DNA of 64,000 bases from Parapristionchus giblindavisi (taxonomy: Eukaryota; Nematoda; Chromadorea; Rhabditida; Diplogasteridae): the NCBI GenBank assembly GCA_943737045.1, contig CALSFV010000037.1:372001-436000 (forward strand), given 5' to 3'. The position numbers were made by a program, and so were the translations under genes. The notes under the pieces were generated by a model. The model did not search any database, was not told the DNA's origin, and saw only the letters and a program-made list of their open reading frames with translations. Position 1 is the stretch's first letter; each line of letters starts with the position of its first letter. Below are positions 19,001 to 30,480 of the stretch, in pieces.

Positions 19001-22000
19001 GAGGTCAAGTTTGTATATGAAAGAAAAATATGACAGTGACTCAGTCTAAGACTACTTCACGATATTATTTTGGTGCTATCTCACTCCGGTGTTGAAATCC
19101 ATGCATGATCGCGGATACAAGTATAATCATGCATGATTCGACAATAAATGCATGATCATGCATGGGATATTCACGGTTCGAGATCATACATGTCTCTTCA
19201 ATGATCATGCATGGATTTTCCGTGATCTTGCATGGAGTCTCAGAATCCATGCATGATCACGGATAACCCATGCATGATTCGAGTATTTCCATGCTAGATC
19301 ATGCCATTAATTGCTCGAATTTTACTTGAATCATGCATAGATTCAAACACCTGCGCATATTGTCTTATTCACGGCTCTATACCCGGCCCCATTAATTGCT
19401 TTATTCTTGCTTAATTTGTTCTGTATAAAAAATGTTTTCCCTATTGTGTGTTTTAATTTTAAATAATAAACAAATAAAAACAAAATAAATTAAACCTATA
19501 AGAGAGGCCGGGCATAGAGCCGTGAAAAGAGACAGGTGTCCACAGTATGACAAGTGCACTAAGGATCGAGAAGTGAGTTTTTTCACTGAGTTACTATCAT
19601 ACATATTTTGCGTTCGTGACCAAATTTGACCAGGTTTGTTTGTCTTCATATTTTAATATAAGGTAGTTTATTAAATGTAGAACGATTTAAGCAAATTTAA
19701 TTTCTTCCTTCTAGAGAACCGTCGCATAGTAATTAATTTTCAAAAGTTTATTTTCGTAATAACTCGATTCTTCGAAGTCCGGATTAAAAAGTGATCGAAG
19801 TAAAAGTTGCTTGTATTCGCATGAGGAATCGATCGGTACCACTCACGAGTCGATCGGATGCTTGAGAGCCGAAATATTTTTTTCGACCTACCGAACATTT
19901 TCGCCTACAGTAACCTTCAGACACAAAATCAAACTTTCTCATATGTGTGGCTGAGGTCGCCTCGCAGTGCACTATTTTATTCCACTTCAAACAGAAAAAT
20001 TTATTTTTCGCTATGTCACCTCCCCCGGTCAGAAAGTCAATTCCCTCAGACAAGCTCTCTTAATAATTATTAGTCAGATAAAGATCAAAAATTGATAGAG
20101 AGGCCAAAGAACAAAGATCAAAATCGTTAGACGACTTAAAATAAAGTACCAACCGGCATGTTCCAAGTGCTGGTCGATGGTTGCAGCAGCGACCCGGGTA
20201 TTTGAGGTGGAACCTGATGGGGTATCAGAGGAAGTGATGCCGATGGATGAGGAAGCAGGGCCTGATTGATCTGGGCCGGTGACGTCCGTTTCCGTCGAAT
20301 AGCTCGAACCGGAGCGACCGGAGATGGAACTCTGATATGGGTGGTATTTGGTCTTTGATCTTTCGGTCTCAGATAGAGAAACAAGAAATAGTATATGTAG
20401 CATTAAATCAACTTTGACAACTTAGTAATCATAGATCCTTTGAAGACACGCCACGAGCTAATTTGAAACTCTCCTCTCTCGCCACACTATCTCAGTATTG
20501 CTAATGCTATGAGTGAAATTAGTTCGGGATGTGTCTTTAAAAACTACTTGAGAATGAGGCATTTTGGATTTTCAGAGATTTTTTTACGAAAAAAATGGTT
20601 TCTTCACATACTCTGTCTCCAACTCGTCATCGAGTTTCATCGACGGCCCTGGCAGCATTCCTGAAATAATCGATATTTAATTTCTGATCGCACGCAACGC
20701 GTCACTCGTACGCGTCGCGGTCACGACAACATACCCATCGCATGGCTTGCTGGAACTGGGAGTGCGGCGGTGCTCTGGAGCGTACGAGGCGATTGAAGGA
20801 GAGAGTCGTCGAATGAGAGTAGCTTAGCTTTGAGTGAGGACCGTTTCTCAAGAAGCATCGTACCCTCGACTTCACTGAAATGGGTTACGGTATGGATACT
20901 GTAGAAGATGGTTATCGCGGCATGATTACGGTATGCAATAAGATTGGAGATATTTCTCTACCAAATTCACCAGTCGATATATTAGAGCTGTTGCCAGTGA
21001 ATTTTCAACAATAAAAGCACGCAGCGAGATAAATTTACTCTATTCTCTGACAATGCTCTCTCGTAGACAAAGAAAGAGAGAGAGCATTGCCAGAGCGGAA
21101 AGTTTCAAATTTGCTCTGGTGAATCTTTAAAAGTTATATAAACACATGGTTTTCATGAGTATTTCATGTATCACGCCACACTTTATTTCAGACAAGCATC
21201 GGTGGTTCAGTGGTAGAATGCTCGCCTGCCACGCGGGCGGCCCGGGTTCGATTCCCGGCCGATGCAATCTCTTTTACTTACTTGAGTACCCTATGCGTTA
21301 GACCAATCGCGTCCATCTTTCCGTTCTTGTAGAACATCCTCGCACTGCTCTGCACGAAATACTCCTTGCCACTCTGTTGTGCAATCAATCGATAGATCAA
21401 TAATCCACTCGAACCACTCTTGATTACTGTAATAGGAATGGGTTACGGTAACGAACTTTAGGTTATGTTCAATCCATGGGGATTTATGAGACCGTACGGT
21501 AGGCATCAATAGATTCTAAATTTGTAGAATTTCGATTATCATATTCAATCGATCGTTATCGTACCGTAGAGTGGATTACGGTAAATGAATAACCGGGATA
21601 CGGTAAGTTAATCGATAATGATCGTATTGCGGTACCTTCCTTATGTGCTTCGGCCAGCGAGGTAGCGTCTTCGGGGTGAACCAATCGATAGAAAGAAATC
21701 GGCAGATCAGACTCGTCCAGTTCGAGGATTGCACACATTCTGTAGAGAAGATTGAGGTAAAAGATAAAAATCAGAGATCAAAGGTAAAGCCTACCGTAAA
21801 GGTACTCATTATTCAAGGCACACGAAGTCCTCCGGGTGATGACTGTTTGCGCCTATCACTGGCTTAGCAGTGATCACCCGCAAGATAAAAGACGAAAAAT
21901 CAGAGACCAAAGATTAAAGATCACCTTTCGTCCATAGATATCAGGGTGGCGTCTAGTTGATGTTTGGTCTTCAGAATGAGCTCTTCGGCGGGAGAGTCGC

Positions 22001-24943
22001 AGGTGGATGGAGGAACGAAGGGACTGGAATTCAGGAATATTTATTAATCAAAAGGTGAATCTCGAGTTAATTTAAAACTCCGTTGTGGCTACACTCTCGC
22101 TTTCTTTAGAGAGCGTTGCCAGAACGATGACAGTATTCTCTCATTTACTCTTTGCAACTTTTGAACACAGTATATTTTCAAACAAATAGAAATAAACAAA
22201 CAAACAAACAAATAAACGTACGTGCACACTGCTATTAGTCCAAGAATAGCTCCAGTTCCATTGGCATTCGTTGGCCCTCCTCTCTCACTGATATACGAAG
22301 ACGGAAGACCATGGAGGGCTACCAACTTCCCTCGAACGTCCATTCTCTTGAATTAGTTTAAGTAATTGGTATTTTTGAAATGTTAAAGGTGCAAAATATA
22401 TAATATATAATAATAGTAGTTTTTGGGGAATATGTTCACTGTCATAATACAAAGGTTCCAGCGAGATCGTTGTGAGTTCATTTCTGTATTCTTTCGGGAT
22501 TTGTAATCACTGTTCGAAATGATCAAAGCGGCTCTGATACAGAAGAACAACAGAAGAAAATAAAGGAAGAAGATCCCCCTTGCATACTAGCACTCCAGAT
22601 TCACCGGAAACATATTTAGATAATCTACGCATGAGGAGAAAAAATCATGTCGAAAAATTTTTAAAGATTTAAAGGATTTGAACTAACAAGAAATCCGCAG
22701 GTGTTGTCGAGAAGACAACGAAATCTCGCATTGACATTCCTCTCGAGTGATTCGATATTGAACGACGGAGACGGATTGACTGGAACACAAAAATTATCTA
22801 TGTTTTCAACCATTTAACACGTGTCATAAATGTATTGTCATTACGTACCAGCATAATAAAGTATTATTATTAACGTTGTTTTTATTTTAATTTTTGAGGT
22901 TGTTCGTAAATTTAATATTGCTAATCATCTTGCAACTTTCAATATAAAATACACTACATTGTTTTGATAATTGATTTTGATTTTTTTGATTTAAAAAAAA
23001 AGATTTTTGATTGTTTTGACAATATTTAAGTCAAATCTATTATTATTCTGACAAGGTTCCAATGGTGCTGATAGATTCGGGTCCAACTGCTGACGAATAT
23101 CCTCTCTATCCTCGGAGTGGATCAGATCATACAGGGGCTGGTGAAGAATATCGGACTGAAAATATCAAATATTAGCCGCAGCTGTTGACAGATTGTGACA
23201 GTATATTTCCCGGAACCGATTATTTTTGTATTCATGTTTGAAGTAACATTTAACGATTGTTTAATAAATAAAAGTGGTTGATTTTGCGAAAACAGAATAT
23301 TTCAATGTGATTCTCGCGTATAACTATGAAAAGAAAAAATAAGAACAAAATGCCCCATTCGGACGTAATCCCTGTTGAAAGATGGAGACCCTTGAGTTAT
23401 TTCGCAATAAGACTGTTCGGATAGAATGATGGAGATTCATCTCACGAATCAAAAGACATATCTGATATTGATTCCCGATATGTTTAAAGCTCATTATGCG
23501 CGTTGAAAGTACAACTTTCAAGGCATGTAGAGAGTGCCCATCGGATTTGCATACTTGCTCTTTCATTTTCTCATTATCCCTTACGCCAATTACCATATAA
23601 TATAAACAATAGCCAACATGCTTATCGTGGCGGGAGTCAGTCATGCCAACTCAAGGGTCTCCTTCTTTGAATGCCCAGAATGATTCAGAATGGTTCTGAC
23701 GAATCATAATTCAATGATTTTTCGATGTGTGGTACATTGTAGCAGGCAGTAAACAGTGAATATGGCATTTCTCAATGAATATGACATACATGTACAAGAC
23801 TATAATTTATAATAGGAAAAAAACAATATTTATGATGTGAAAAGAGCGATTTATTAAAGAAATAAACCTGATGAAAGCCCAAGAAGTGTTCCACGTTCTC
23901 GGAAGCATAGTAGATCTCTCCATTGTCGTTCAGAATAAGAATGAAACCACCGAGCGCCTGAGATCAAAGATCAACTTTAGCAAAGATCAAAGACAAAACT
24001 CCAAAGATCAAAGACTGCAAACCTTCAGTGCGAGACTTGTAAAATCGGACTCTTTCGAATCTACCAGCGGATGGCCGGTCCTCGAATCGCATAATGAAGG
24101 AATTCCTAAAGATCGATAAATAGAGATCAAAGACCAATATCATGTGACTGCGACAGAACTACCAATAGTGTTTGACTTCATATACATACAGATACATTTC
24201 ATTATTTTTTATTACCTGCATGAGTAAAAGAACTATAGTGAAACATGAAATCAACAATCAAAAGCAAATACAATATTTTTTTAAAAATTTGATCATTAAA
24301 GAACAAAGATCGGAGATCGGTCCTATGAGATCAAAGATCACTTACCCGGGTACGGTAGAGGAGTAGGCCTGAATGGATAGGCATGAGTGAAGGCAAGCGG
24401 GAGTGGTGCAAGGAAGTTGTCGCAATGTAGACACGCTGGAATTCATTGTATTTATTCTCATTTTTTTCTTCAGAATTCCATCTTTCCGTCACGTACAACT
24501 CGGTCTCAGCATTGCCTCGGACTACAAAAATTGATTTACCCGATCTATCACATGTCTATTTCTCTACAGTAATATCTTTTCTTTGAATTATAGGGGTAAG
24601 ACAAGCAAGAAGCTATGGGTGGCCTATAGACGTAAAGGGGTATACCATGCACATCAGCGCCTACTCTTACTAAATGTGAAAATGAAACACAGTCTCAGTT
24701 TCTTCGTTAATTTCCACACTCACCAGGTGTTAGTAATTCGTGTATGCTTCATTACCCCCATCCCCATCATCATTTTCATTCGATTCCATCCCCTCCCCTA
24801 TGTATCTCATTAATTATTGAAAAGATTGCATGATGAGGGACCATCAACAGATCAGAATTGGTCTTACTCTTAGTCAGTAGTCTCTTGTCTTAGGATGACT
24901 CAATATAGGCCTCTATTTCTCTGACTCTCTCTCTCTCTATCTC

Positions 24944-25030
<87 letters not shown>

Positions 25031-28000
25031 CTTCTCTCTCTCACTCCCCTCTCTATCTCTATCGCTCTCTTTATGTCCCTCCCCTCTATCTATTAATATT
25101 TCCTTCCTCTTCCTCTTTCGCCTTCTTTTCCTTAGACTCCTTCACCCTCTCTTCCCTCTTAGAATACTCTATACATCTCTACGCTCTAGTTTTAATCTAT
25201 CATCGAGGTTGGAGTCTTCTTATTCTTCATGAGAGATCGCACTAATTACTCCTAGCATATGCTGAGTACATCTCAAGAGCTTCTATGGATAACAAGGAGC
25301 AATAAGGAGCGATTTCCAATCATACCCGAGCGAGTTTCACTCTCAGCTATGGCCACAGTCTCTCGCAGACAAATCAAGCGAGAGTATTGCAGAGCGGAGA
25401 CTTTCAAATCAGCTCGGGGTGTGCCTTTAAAGGGCATCAACAGTCTTCCATCAGTCCCTTCAGCAGAAATAGTGCGCGATATGAGATTCTAAATGTCTGA
25501 CGGCGCCGGCTTGGACATTTACCTGACATACTCAAAAACTATGAGAACTCAAAGATCAAAGATCAATCGACCCCTCTCACTTTCTATAATCCACACCTCG
25601 TTCCCATCCTCTCGACTGCCATTATCCCCCTATGTCACACCTGGCCTCATACACCACATATATGTACATATATATGTAATCGAGAAGACGAGGGAGTCAG
25701 TCAGATGTATTTGGTTGTAATTGGAGGCTAGGAGAAACAAGAGGCGCCTCTAGTCCCAATACATATTATCCATCTTATTTCTCTTTCATTTTAGTAAGAA
25801 AAGGTGCGGAAATCATCTCAGGGCAACCGTATCCAAGGACTCCTAAAACCAAGTCATAAGGTAAGGCTGGTTTAAGAATAATACCTTGGTCTTATTCTTA
25901 AACCAGCCTTACCTTATTCTTGAGATCACCCTTAAAGGGACACCCAAGGTCTAATTTGATGTTCTCTACTCCGGCCACACTCTCTCGCTTTCTTTTTGTC
26001 TGCGAGAGAGTGCTGCCAGAGTGGAGATAAACTAAGCTTGTGTGGTCCCTTTAAGAGCCTGGTTCCGTTAAAGGCTAATTCAGTCCCTATGACATCCCCT
26101 TGCCCTCTGGTCATTCCTTATTCTTGTGCAACAGTACACATCTGTTTCCATACGGGGATGAAGAAGAGACATCCCCTCGGGCTATCCCATCGGGCTGTCA
26201 CTGATGATTTGTACTGGCTCAAGACCATATAGAGCTTCCGAATTATTGATTGATTAATGGCACGACAGACTACGCTGGCTTCATCTGGCGCAAGTCATGT
26301 ACTTTTGAAACCCAGCGAAGGGATATGGGGTTTCATCTCGTCCACTTGCTTTTACTACAGTGGGATGTAACATAAAACAGTTTTGACTGCGCAGGCACTA
26401 GCACCAAACCAGCGATATTAGTCCAGAATCCTATAGGTGTCTCCATCTACCGTAGGCAAGGAAGTTAGAGAGACAAAAGGTCAGTCCACGGTCAACTGTC
26501 AATATTGCGTGCGAGCGAGGACGTGAGGCAGAGGGAGAGCGAGAGGAAGTGATAGAGGTAGAGGGAGAGGGAGAGGCAGAGGGAGGCGGAGAGGGTGGAA
26601 AGGAAGAGGGAGAGGAATGGATAGGTGAGCATTAGTTGACATGGGATCCCACACTTGTCAAGTAGTACCCCCATAATGATGATCTTAGAGGGTTAAGTGA
26701 GGTCATTGATAACCACATACCATAATAGACAAGTGATGAGATTATGTCATGTTGACCGAATGTATTGTCTTGCACCTACTTGATCATTTTTTTAAAATTT
26801 AAATTTTTTGACATAACTTCTTTTGGCAAGTTCTACAGCCTCTACCACAAGAGGTAAATAATAAATTAATAATTAAATATAATCCCATGATGTAAAATGT
26901 GGGGGACCTCTTTCGGAAGATATTTGGAGCCAACTTTCTAACAATAAGCGAAGCCAAGATCAAGAATGTTAACACTATGCCCTCGACAAAGCGAGCTCTT
27001 GATAAATGTTTTTTGAACGAAAAGGAAAACTTCGCAAATCAGTTGCACATCTAAATATGTCTGATTGTGAGTATTCTACGAAACACGAAATCGGCGGGGT
27101 GTCGCACCCATCTCAAAGGGTTGCAGTTGCATCGATGACAATGCCCCCATTGTTTCATTTTGCCCCTCTGTGTTGATACTGGGCGGTTGTCACTGTCTCA
27201 TAACCAACCGCCTTCACACCTCTTACATGATTCGTGTTTGAGCCGCAATGGGGGTTCAAAGGAAGCGAAAGAGGAGAAGGGAGAAGCTCACTAACTTGCT
27301 ATGCAAACAAGTACAACTGTAGATGATTGTTGTGCCTAATAATTGGAAGTAACGTCGGTTCTGTCCCACTTTCCCAGTTTTATAGAAATTTCCTGGTCCC
27401 GACATAAAGTACCCGCCAATTTTATGAGCCAGGAAAGTAGACCAGAACCGAAAAGTTATTTTTCTAATCTTACACAGGTGAGGGAATAAATCATACAGAC
27501 AACAGTTCTAAAGAATTATTGCTTAGTTTTTCTAGGGACTTTTCAGCAAGTGTAAAATATTGACTGTTGTTAGGACCGGAAACGTACCGCTAAAGTGCGC
27601 CTTGACTTGCAGAAACGACACGGCCAGCCGCAGCACGCTCAATTTGTCCAATCTGCGAAAATCAATAATATTTCATAAATCGATAATATCCACAATTTTC
27701 ATTTTCATGACTAAAACTACTGTAACTACTCTAATCAGTGATAATTAAAATTGAATCAATACTATAGTAGATGGTACACGACAGAGAACAAGGAAATTAA
27801 ATGAGCTAATCGATACCAGGCCACTACCGTAATACCTTGAAAGCGTGGTGGGATCATAGGGCAGTAGCTGCGCCACCGTCTCCAGTTCTCCATTCAGACG
27901 TTCGCGGTGTCGCTTCGACGGATTAGTCGTCGCTGATGGCTTGGTCGGCTCTCGTATCCTACAATTGATCTTTGATCTTTGATCTTTGAACTCTAAAATG

Positions 28001-29486
28001 TAGCCACTCTTATAGTTTGTCCTTGATTTTTGTCTATCATATGTATCCTGGCAAAATGTGATCTCTAATTCCTACCGTGCCTTCTTCGATTCCTACCGTA
28101 TCTTCAGTACCAAGTAAATTCATTTAATAGTCTCAAGCTCTCTAAGATGCCTTTAACTCATCAATAATTCAGGCTTCCCCACTAAGCGCGACCCATCTGT
28201 TGAATTTCCCCATCCCAACCAATCAATATTATCTTTGTAGTTTGTAGTCCTCATTCGCATTGTATTCATTCTCTTCGCGTGCAACACGCATACCGATACG
28301 ACTGCCATCCCCCCGATCTCTGGTCGCTCTCTCCATTTCCCATGCTCTCTCGCGCCCTTTCGTGTCTGCATTCTCTCCATTCCCCGTGCTCTCTCACGCC
28401 CTTTCTCCTCCACAAGTCACGAAGGGTAACCATCACGAAGGCCCCCAGTCTACAGCCCATCCCACGGCATCGAGCGGACCTTGCCTACACGAGCTCTCTC
28501 ATGTTCTTCGTCCACAATCGACTTGTTTTAGCGAGTTTTTGCTCTTTTTAGTCGTGCTTTTATTCCCTTTGAGAGAATTTCATTATGATTAGTGATTTTC
28601 AATAATTATTGATTAATCAGCCTTTCTAAATCATGAGAACTCAGTGTTTTATTACGCTGTAATATTCTCATGATAACGAACTCTATGCTTACTACTTTCC
28701 AAACTATTCTTTCGTTTTCTAGTATGATTTATTTATGCATTATACCTACCGTAACAGTTTTTGCATACTAGCTTGGCGGGACAAAAAGTGAAATTCGAGA
28801 AAAGCATTGCTATGCTTGGTTCTTTGCTTGTGTCACATTTTCCACCCCTCTTCTCCCTTTCAACGCTTAGAGAGGGCTACTGTAGACTTCCATTAGGGCC
28901 CTCAATGCTCGAATTCTCGAATTCTTCTTTCTCCATCTTTTCAGTCGATGCTGTGTATCTCTCTCGAGATTGCACACTCCCTCCCTTTCTCGCCCTCCCT
29001 CCCCCTCTCACTCTCTCTCCTCCCTCTAATCTCCTCTCTCCCTCTCCCTCTTCCCCTCCCAATTCCATCTTCCTTCGCTCGAACAGAATGAATGATGACT
29101 AGGGGCGCCTAGTAGTAGGGGGCTCTTGAGTGAAATAGAAGTATGTCGGGATTACGGTAGAATAAGAAATGTTATCAAAAGCATTGAAAACAGGCTTCCT
29201 ATAAGCAGTTTTTAGCGCCGAACTAGAGAATCATATGACAAGAAACCGGGCTAGATGACAAAGGTTATCAGAATACAGCATAAAGGCACTCCCGAGCTAC
29301 TTTGGAACGCTGGTCAAACTCTCTCGCTTTCTTTTAGGAGAGAATTGTTAAAAAAAAGAATTGTTGAAAAAAGAGTATCAAATTAGCTTGGGGTGCCTCT
29401 TTAACAACAAATGAAAAAAAGCAAAAAAACTCTAACAAAAAATTTCACCTTTTGAAGTTTCGTTGTCTCCGCTTACTTGCGTACAT
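16034..29486 (-). CDS. ahr-1: Aryl hydrocarbon receptor, bHLH-PAS transcription factor (complete, 20 exons, 646 aa)
   Basis: Minus-strand exons in order: 29449-29486, 27836-27958, 27588-27652, 24346-24435, 24023-24105, 23868-23957, 23053-23155, 22688-22779, 22222-22346, 21925-22023, 21636-21739, 21282-21426, 20735-20874, 20612-20660, 20154-20331, 17877-17982, 17702-17754, 16889-16982, 16719-16792, 16034-16123. They total 1941 nt, in frame throughout. Protein starts MYASKRRQRNFKR; bHLH basic region NPSKRHRERLNGELE and helix LDKLSVLRLAVSFLQ (about residues 25-75); PAS-A with LGGFILILNDNGEIYYASEN and QPLYDLIHSEDREDIR; PAS-B from about residue 300 to 385, with LVHPEDATSLAEAHKE and GKEYFVQSSARMFYKN; a basic RRKR patch; Pro-rich tail ending ISEVTNTLLGQ. 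Family knowledge: works as a heterodimer with AHA-1/ARNT on XRE sites; in nematodes it does not need dioxin-type ligands and directs neuronal development. Introns are large and filled with transposons; a tRNA gene lies antisense in one of them. Confidence 0.95.
17108..17532. mobile_element. MITE with TTTAAAGGGA(G/C)AGTAACCCC ends, carrying a tRNA-like block
   Basis: Left end TTTAAAGGGAGAGTAACCCC; right end GGGGTTACTGTCCCTTTAAA. Sub-terminal GAATTCCCGCGAAT and GCGGGAATTC also pair. The interior has a tRNA-like stretch (about 17350-17425) with a perfect B box GGTTCGAGTCC. In the ahr-1 intron between exons at 17702 and 16982. Confidence 0.65.
18193..20059. mobile_element. 1.87 kb fold-back element with TTAA target duplications, inside an ahr-1 intron
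   Basis: Arms of roughly 670 bp (about 18193-18870 and 19370-20059) are inverted copies with a few percent divergence. Termini GAGAGCCTGTCTGAGGGAA and its complement are flanked by TTAA (18189-18192 and 20060-20063). The spacer holds a diverged piece of the arm (18900-19060) and a cluster of GCATGATC/CATGCATG words (19090-19340). No transposase frame is visible. TTAA duplication is the hallmark of piggyBac-type elements; the termini do not look like canonical piggyBac ends. Confidence 0.8.
20440..20553. mobile_element. Palindromic MITE of the 115-130 bp family
   Basis: GACACGCCACGAGCTAATTT at left, AATTAGTTCGGGATGTGTCT at right. In an ahr-1 intron. Confidence 0.6.
21010..21132. mobile_element. 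Palindromic MITE of the 115-130 bp family
   Basis: Centre CTCTCTCGTAGACAAAGAAAG and GAGAGAGCATTGCCAGAGCG; degenerate ends. In the same ahr-1 intron as the tRNA-Gly gene. Confidence 0.55.
21196..21266 (+). tRNA. tRNA-Gly (anticodon GCC)
   Basis: 71 nt cloverleaf: acceptor GCATCGG pairs with CCGATGC plus discriminator A; A box TGGTTCAGTGGTAGAATGC; anticodon loop CTGCCAC with GCC; B box GGTTCGATTCC. Typical eukaryotic glycine tRNA, no intron, CCA not encoded. It lies antisense in an ahr-1 intron, its 3' end only about 15 bp from the exon at 21282. Confidence 0.96.
22048..22134. mobile_element. Partial MITE of the 115-130 bp family
   Basis: AATTTAAAACTCCGTTGTGG and CACTCTCGCTTTCTTTAGAG with GCGTTGCCAGAACG, then the right end is lost. 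Just 3' of the ahr-1 exon at 21925-22023 in genome coordinates. Confidence 0.45.
24920..25080 (+). repeat. (CT)n microsatellite / polypyrimidine tract
   Basis: About 160 bp almost purely C and T, mostly CTCTCT, with a few CTTTCT interruptions. On the transcribed strand of ahr-1 this is a (GA)n run. Confidence 0.9.
25296..25434. mobile_element. Degenerate MITE of the 115-130 bp family
   Basis: GTCTCTCGCAGACAAATCAA centre and CAGCTCGGGGTGTGCCTTTA right end; left end degenerate. Confidence 0.5.
25856..25917. repeat. Perfect 26 bp hairpin with 10 nt loop
   Basis: Arms 25856-25881 and 25892-25917 are exact complements; loop TACCTTGGTC. It sits directly before a MITE (25932) in the ahr-1 intron. 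It could be a very short fold-back element or a small-RNA precursor. Confidence 0.6.
25932..26054. mobile_element. Intact MITE of the 115-130 bp family
   Basis: Ends CTTAAAGGGACACCCAAGGT and GTGTGGTCCCTTTAAG; internal CTCTCTCGCTTTC paired with GCGAGAGAGTG. One of the cleanest copies in the window. Confidence 0.7.
26514..26610 (+). repeat. Purine-rich GAGAGGGAGAGG tract
   Basis: Roughly 95 bp with repeated GAGGGAGAGG words; a low-complexity counterpart to the CT tract. Confidence 0.7.
28970..29065 (+). repeat. Pyrimidine-rich CCTCTCTCCCTC tract in ahr-1 intron 1
   Basis: Low-complexity C/T sequence; the open frames across it on both strands are not credible genes. Confidence 0.7.
29281..29405. 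mobile_element. Degenerate MITE of the 115-130 bp family
   Basis: Left end AAAGGCACTCCCGAGCTACT, right end TTAGCTTGGGGTGCCTCTTT. It lies about 40 bp inside intron 1 of ahr-1. Confidence 0.6.
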
Positions 29487-30399
29487 CAAGATTCTTGACC
29501 GTCCCTTTCGACCTTTTAACGACTGAAATATATTTTAGTTATTTATTTGTTTATTTATTGTTCGTCAAAAGTTAAACGACATAGAGCATGAAAAATCTGA
29601 TTAACTTATAGATTGAGTTTCACGAAGCAAATTACTACCAATTAACTATTTCACCAGATCGTTGTTGTAAATCTGCACGAATCTAATTGAAGAAAGGTTA
29701 TCCCGTTATTCAGGAGATCGCGGCTTGGCCAATGATAATTCAATGCCGATCCGAAGGGCATAATCTATTCTTCGGACCTAATCATATTTATGCAACACAC
29801 GGTCTATTACGTACATAATTACAATGATAACTGCTACAGTAAAATCTTCGAAAGTTCAAAATTAGCATTTCCTGGTGTCGTCTTATGCCGTTCAAAAGTA
29901 AAAAAATACGAAGAATCGAGAGAGTATGTAAAACAAGGAGAGTTTTCTCTGATTATCTTTACTTTTCGTAACTTCTGAAAAAAGCTTTACTCAACAAATG
30001 TCATTATGTTTCGTGCCTTACTTACATACTACTCTATTCAAAACAAAACAAAACAATTCTCGAACTTTTAATGATCTCAATAACTTCCATTTCCACATAT
30101 CCCAATCCCTGATCTTTGATCTCTCATCATGGGTACTGGGATATGGGGTGGGGTCTGGGTGGGGTCATTCCCAAACCTTCCGTGTCTGACTCAATGCGTG
30201 ATCATGAAGGTTCGTGACTAGTCAAGAGGAGAAGGAGGAATGGAGGCGAGAGACGACACAATAGAGTAGACAAGGCACGAAACGGAACAGAAAACACACG
30301 CGACAACGACCCGACCCATGCATATTATAACCGATACTTTAATCATCATAAAATAATCCTTCTAATGATTCCTACTTCATAGTCTCTCTGTGGTCTCGT

Positions 30400-30480
30400 C
30401 CCAGAAAGTGGGCGGAGCTTCCGCCTTGCGCTCACCGAGCCAATCAGAGCGCGCGAGGGGCGGAGCCTAATTGGAGGCTG
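30400..30480 (-). promoter_or_regulatory. GC-rich promoter-like island upstream of ahr-1
   Basis: The only GC-rich patch in a wide AT-rich area. It contains two GGGCGGAG boxes (Sp1-like), GAGCCAATCAG (CCAAT box) and CGCGCGAGG. It lies about 0.9 kb 5' of the ahr-1 start codon. Assignment to ahr-1 is inference. Confidence 0.35.

Larger units (their letters stand above)
24436..27587. other. 3.2 kb ahr-1 intron between bHLH and PAS exons
   Basis: No coding exon found. Contains a long (CT)n tract, two MITEs of the 115-130 bp family (about 25296-25434 and 25932-26054), a perfect 26 bp hairpin (25856-25917), a purine-rich tract (26514-26610) and several CTTTGATC-type words. Open frames here are low-complexity or repeat-derived. 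Confidence 0.6.

Noticed and set aside
20074..20403. 109-codon minus frame (Ser/Thr-rich) over the ahr-1 exon at 20154-20331
   Set aside because: The alternative frame of a real ahr-1 exon; phase continuity with neighbouring exons supports the other frame.
28153..29102. Several open frames on both strands, 60-113 codons
   Set aside because: Low-complexity C/T-rich intron DNA of ahr-1; composition, not coding.
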